A stretch of 6,454 nucleotides of DNA, taken from NCBI GenBank assembly GCA_946481495.1, contig CAMLNW010000166.1, forward strand, positions 1-6,454. The letters run 5' to 3'. Made by a program: the position numbers and the translations under genes. Source of the stretch: an uncultured Actinomycetes bacterium (GTDB lineage Bacteria; Actinomycetota; Thermoleophilia; Solirubrobacterales; Thermoleophilaceae). Shown piece by piece: positions 5,341 to 6,454 of the stretch (within the stretch, counting starts at the first letter, position 1; each line of letters starts with the position of its first letter). The notes beneath the pieces were generated by a model. The model saw only the letters and a program-made list of their open reading frames with translations. It made no database searches and had not been told where the DNA came from.

Positions 5341-6315
5341 TTGGCTCAGGTAACACTCAGAGAGCTGCTGGAGGCCGGCGTCCACTTTGGCCACCAGACG
5401 CGCCGCTGGAACCCGAAGATGCGCCGTTTCATCTTCGGCGAGCGCAGCGGGATCCACATCATCGACCTGCAGAAGACTGAGCGTCTGCTCGCGAACGCGC
5501 AGGACTTCGCCGCCTCGATCGCCGCCCGCGGCGGGACGGTGCTGTTCGTCGGCACCAAGAAGCAGGCGCGCGACACGATCGCGGAGGCCGCGCTGGCGTC
5601 GGGCATGCCCTACGTCAACCAGCGCTGGCTCGGCGGTCTGCTGACCAACTTCCAGACGATCGGCAAGCGCATCAAGCGGCTCCACGAGTTGACCGAGTGG
5701 ACCGAGAACGGCACGCTCGACCTGCTGCCGACGCGTGAGCGGATCGCTGCCCGCAAGGAGCACGAGAAGCTGACGACCAACCTCGGCGGCGTGCGCGACA
5801 TGCAGCGCGTTCCTGACGCGATGTTCGTCGTCGACCTCAAGACCGAGGCGATCGCCGTCAAGGAGGCGCAGCGACTTGGGATCCCGATCATCGGCCTGGT
5901 CGACACCAACTGCGATCCGGCGCCGGTCGACTTCGTTATTCCCGGCAACGACGACGCGATCCGCTCCTGCAAGCTGATCATCGAGGCGATCGCCGGCACC
6001 GTCGGCGAGCAGCACTTCGCCTTCCGCGCCCAGGAGGAGGCCGCCCGCAAGGAGGCCGAGGAGCAGGCGCGCAAGGAGGCCGAGGAGAAGGCCCGCATCG
6101 AGGCGGAGGCCGCCGCGAAGCGCGAGGCTGAGGAGCAGGAGCGCAAGGAGGCGGCCGCGGCCGCCGCTGCCTCCGGCGAGACGCCGGCGGCGCCGGCTGC
6201 CGCCGAGCAGGCGCCAGATCCCGCCGAGCAGCGCAGCTTCTCGCCGGACGAGGACGACCCGGCACCCGCCGCCGAGCAGCGGACGTTCTCGCCGGAGGAG
6301 GGAGCGAAGTCATGA
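5341..6315 (+). CDS. rpsB: 30S ribosomal protein S2 with long charged C-terminal extension
   Basis: S2 binds late to the 30S subunit between head and body and helps recruit S1 where S1 is present. The product is 324 residues from a TTG start (first residues [20 protein letters not shown]). S2 blocks visible are [58 protein letters not shown] and [13 protein letters not shown]. The conserved fold ends near residue 224, so about 100 residues are extra relative to a usual S2 of about 230-250. Residues 229-275 are Ala/Glu/Lys/Arg-rich, with EEARKEAEE-like heptads, and likely form a long helix or coiled coil. Residues 276-324 are Ala/Pro-rich and end in two copies of AEQR(S/T)FSP(D/E)E (295-304, 311-320). 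The stop overlaps tsf as ATGA, the classic rpsB-tsf operon, so translation is coupled. Identity is certain; the role of the tail is unknown. Confidence 0.98.
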   Translation: MAQVTLRELLEAGVHFGHQTRRWNPKMRRFIFGERSGIHIIDLQKTERLLANAQDFAASIAARGGTVLFVGTKKQARDTIAEAALASGMPYVNQRWLGGLLTNFQTIGKRIKRLHELTEWTENGTLDLLPTRERIAARKEHEKLTTNLGGVRDMQRVPDAMFVVDLKTEAIAVKEAQRLGIPIIGLVDTNCDPAPVDFVIPGNDDAIRSCKLIIEAIAGTVGEQHFAFRAQEEAARKEAEEQARKEAEEKARIEAEAAAKREAEEQERKEAAAAAAASGETPAAPAAAEQAPDPAEQRSFSPDEDDPAPAAEQRTFSPEEGAKS

Positions 6316-6454
6316 GCGCGATCACCGCGAGTGCGGTCAAGGACCTCCGTGAGCGCACCGGCGCCGGGATGATGGATTGCAAGGCCGCATTGGTCGAGTC
6401 CGACGGCGACATGGACAAGGCGATCGAGCTGCTACGCGTGAAGGGGCAGGCGAA
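6312..6454 (+). CDS. tsf: Elongation factor Ts, N-terminal part (3' end outside window)
   Basis: EF-Ts exchanges GDP for GTP on EF-Tu. The first 47 residues are visible and form the N-terminal UBA-like domain, with the family signature [13 protein letters not shown] (residues 15-27) followed by [14 protein letters not shown]. The ATG overlaps the rpsB stop by two bases (ATGA). A GGAGGAGGGAG stretch (6294-6304) within the end of rpsB lies 7 bases upstream and serves as its ribosome site. The gene runs off the window end. EF-Tu itself (tuf) is not in this window, unlike the common arrangement where tuf sits behind rpsG and fusA. Confidence 0.96.
   Translation, partial: MSAITASAVKDLRERTGAGMMDCKAALVESDGDMDKAIELLRVKGQA

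Overview
The window is GC-rich, with strongly G/C-ending codons, and carries housekeeping transcription and translation genes of an actinobacterium. The wording of the beta' tail, S12, S7 and the small membrane proteins, and the gene order, make me favour class Thermoleophilia (Solirubrobacterales-like). That placement is inference; no rRNA is present to settle it. All protein genes read on the + strand.

Layout. Positions 1-2060 hold the 3' part of rpoC (RNA polymerase beta'), followed by a strong intrinsic terminator at 2099-2132. A DMT/EamA-like membrane protein starts only two bases after the terminator T-run (2135-3013). Then come rpsL (S12, 3050-3445) and rpsG (S7, 3450-3920), the usual streptomycin-operon pair. 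The fusA and tuf genes that normally follow are absent. In their place are a short FmdB-type zinc-ribbon gene (3939-4196) and an HdeD/DUF308-type six-helix membrane protein (4211-4774). After 566 bases without a gene come rpsB (S2, 5341-6315) and the first 47 codons of tsf (EF-Ts, 6312 to the end), overlapping as ATGA.

The most interesting region is the gene-free stretch 4775-5340. It contains two inverted copies of a bipartite element. Each has a 31-base motif A and a 32-base motif B, nearly identical between copies, separated by spacers of very different length and sequence (115 and 23 bases). Within each copy A and B can pair, and the stem continues into the non-conserved spacer with different but still complementary bases (CGCGCGCT/AGCGCGCG in one, TGGG/CCCA in the other). 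That is covariation-like support for a folded RNA or single-stranded DNA element that I do not recognise. One copy also builds a likely terminator behind the HdeD gene; the other abuts the presumed rpsB promoter and leader.

The genes work together as transcription (beta') and translation (S12, S7, S2, EF-Ts) functions, with three accessory genes (DMT, FmdB, HdeD) inserted among them. No mobile-element protein, CRISPR array, tRNA or rRNA was seen.
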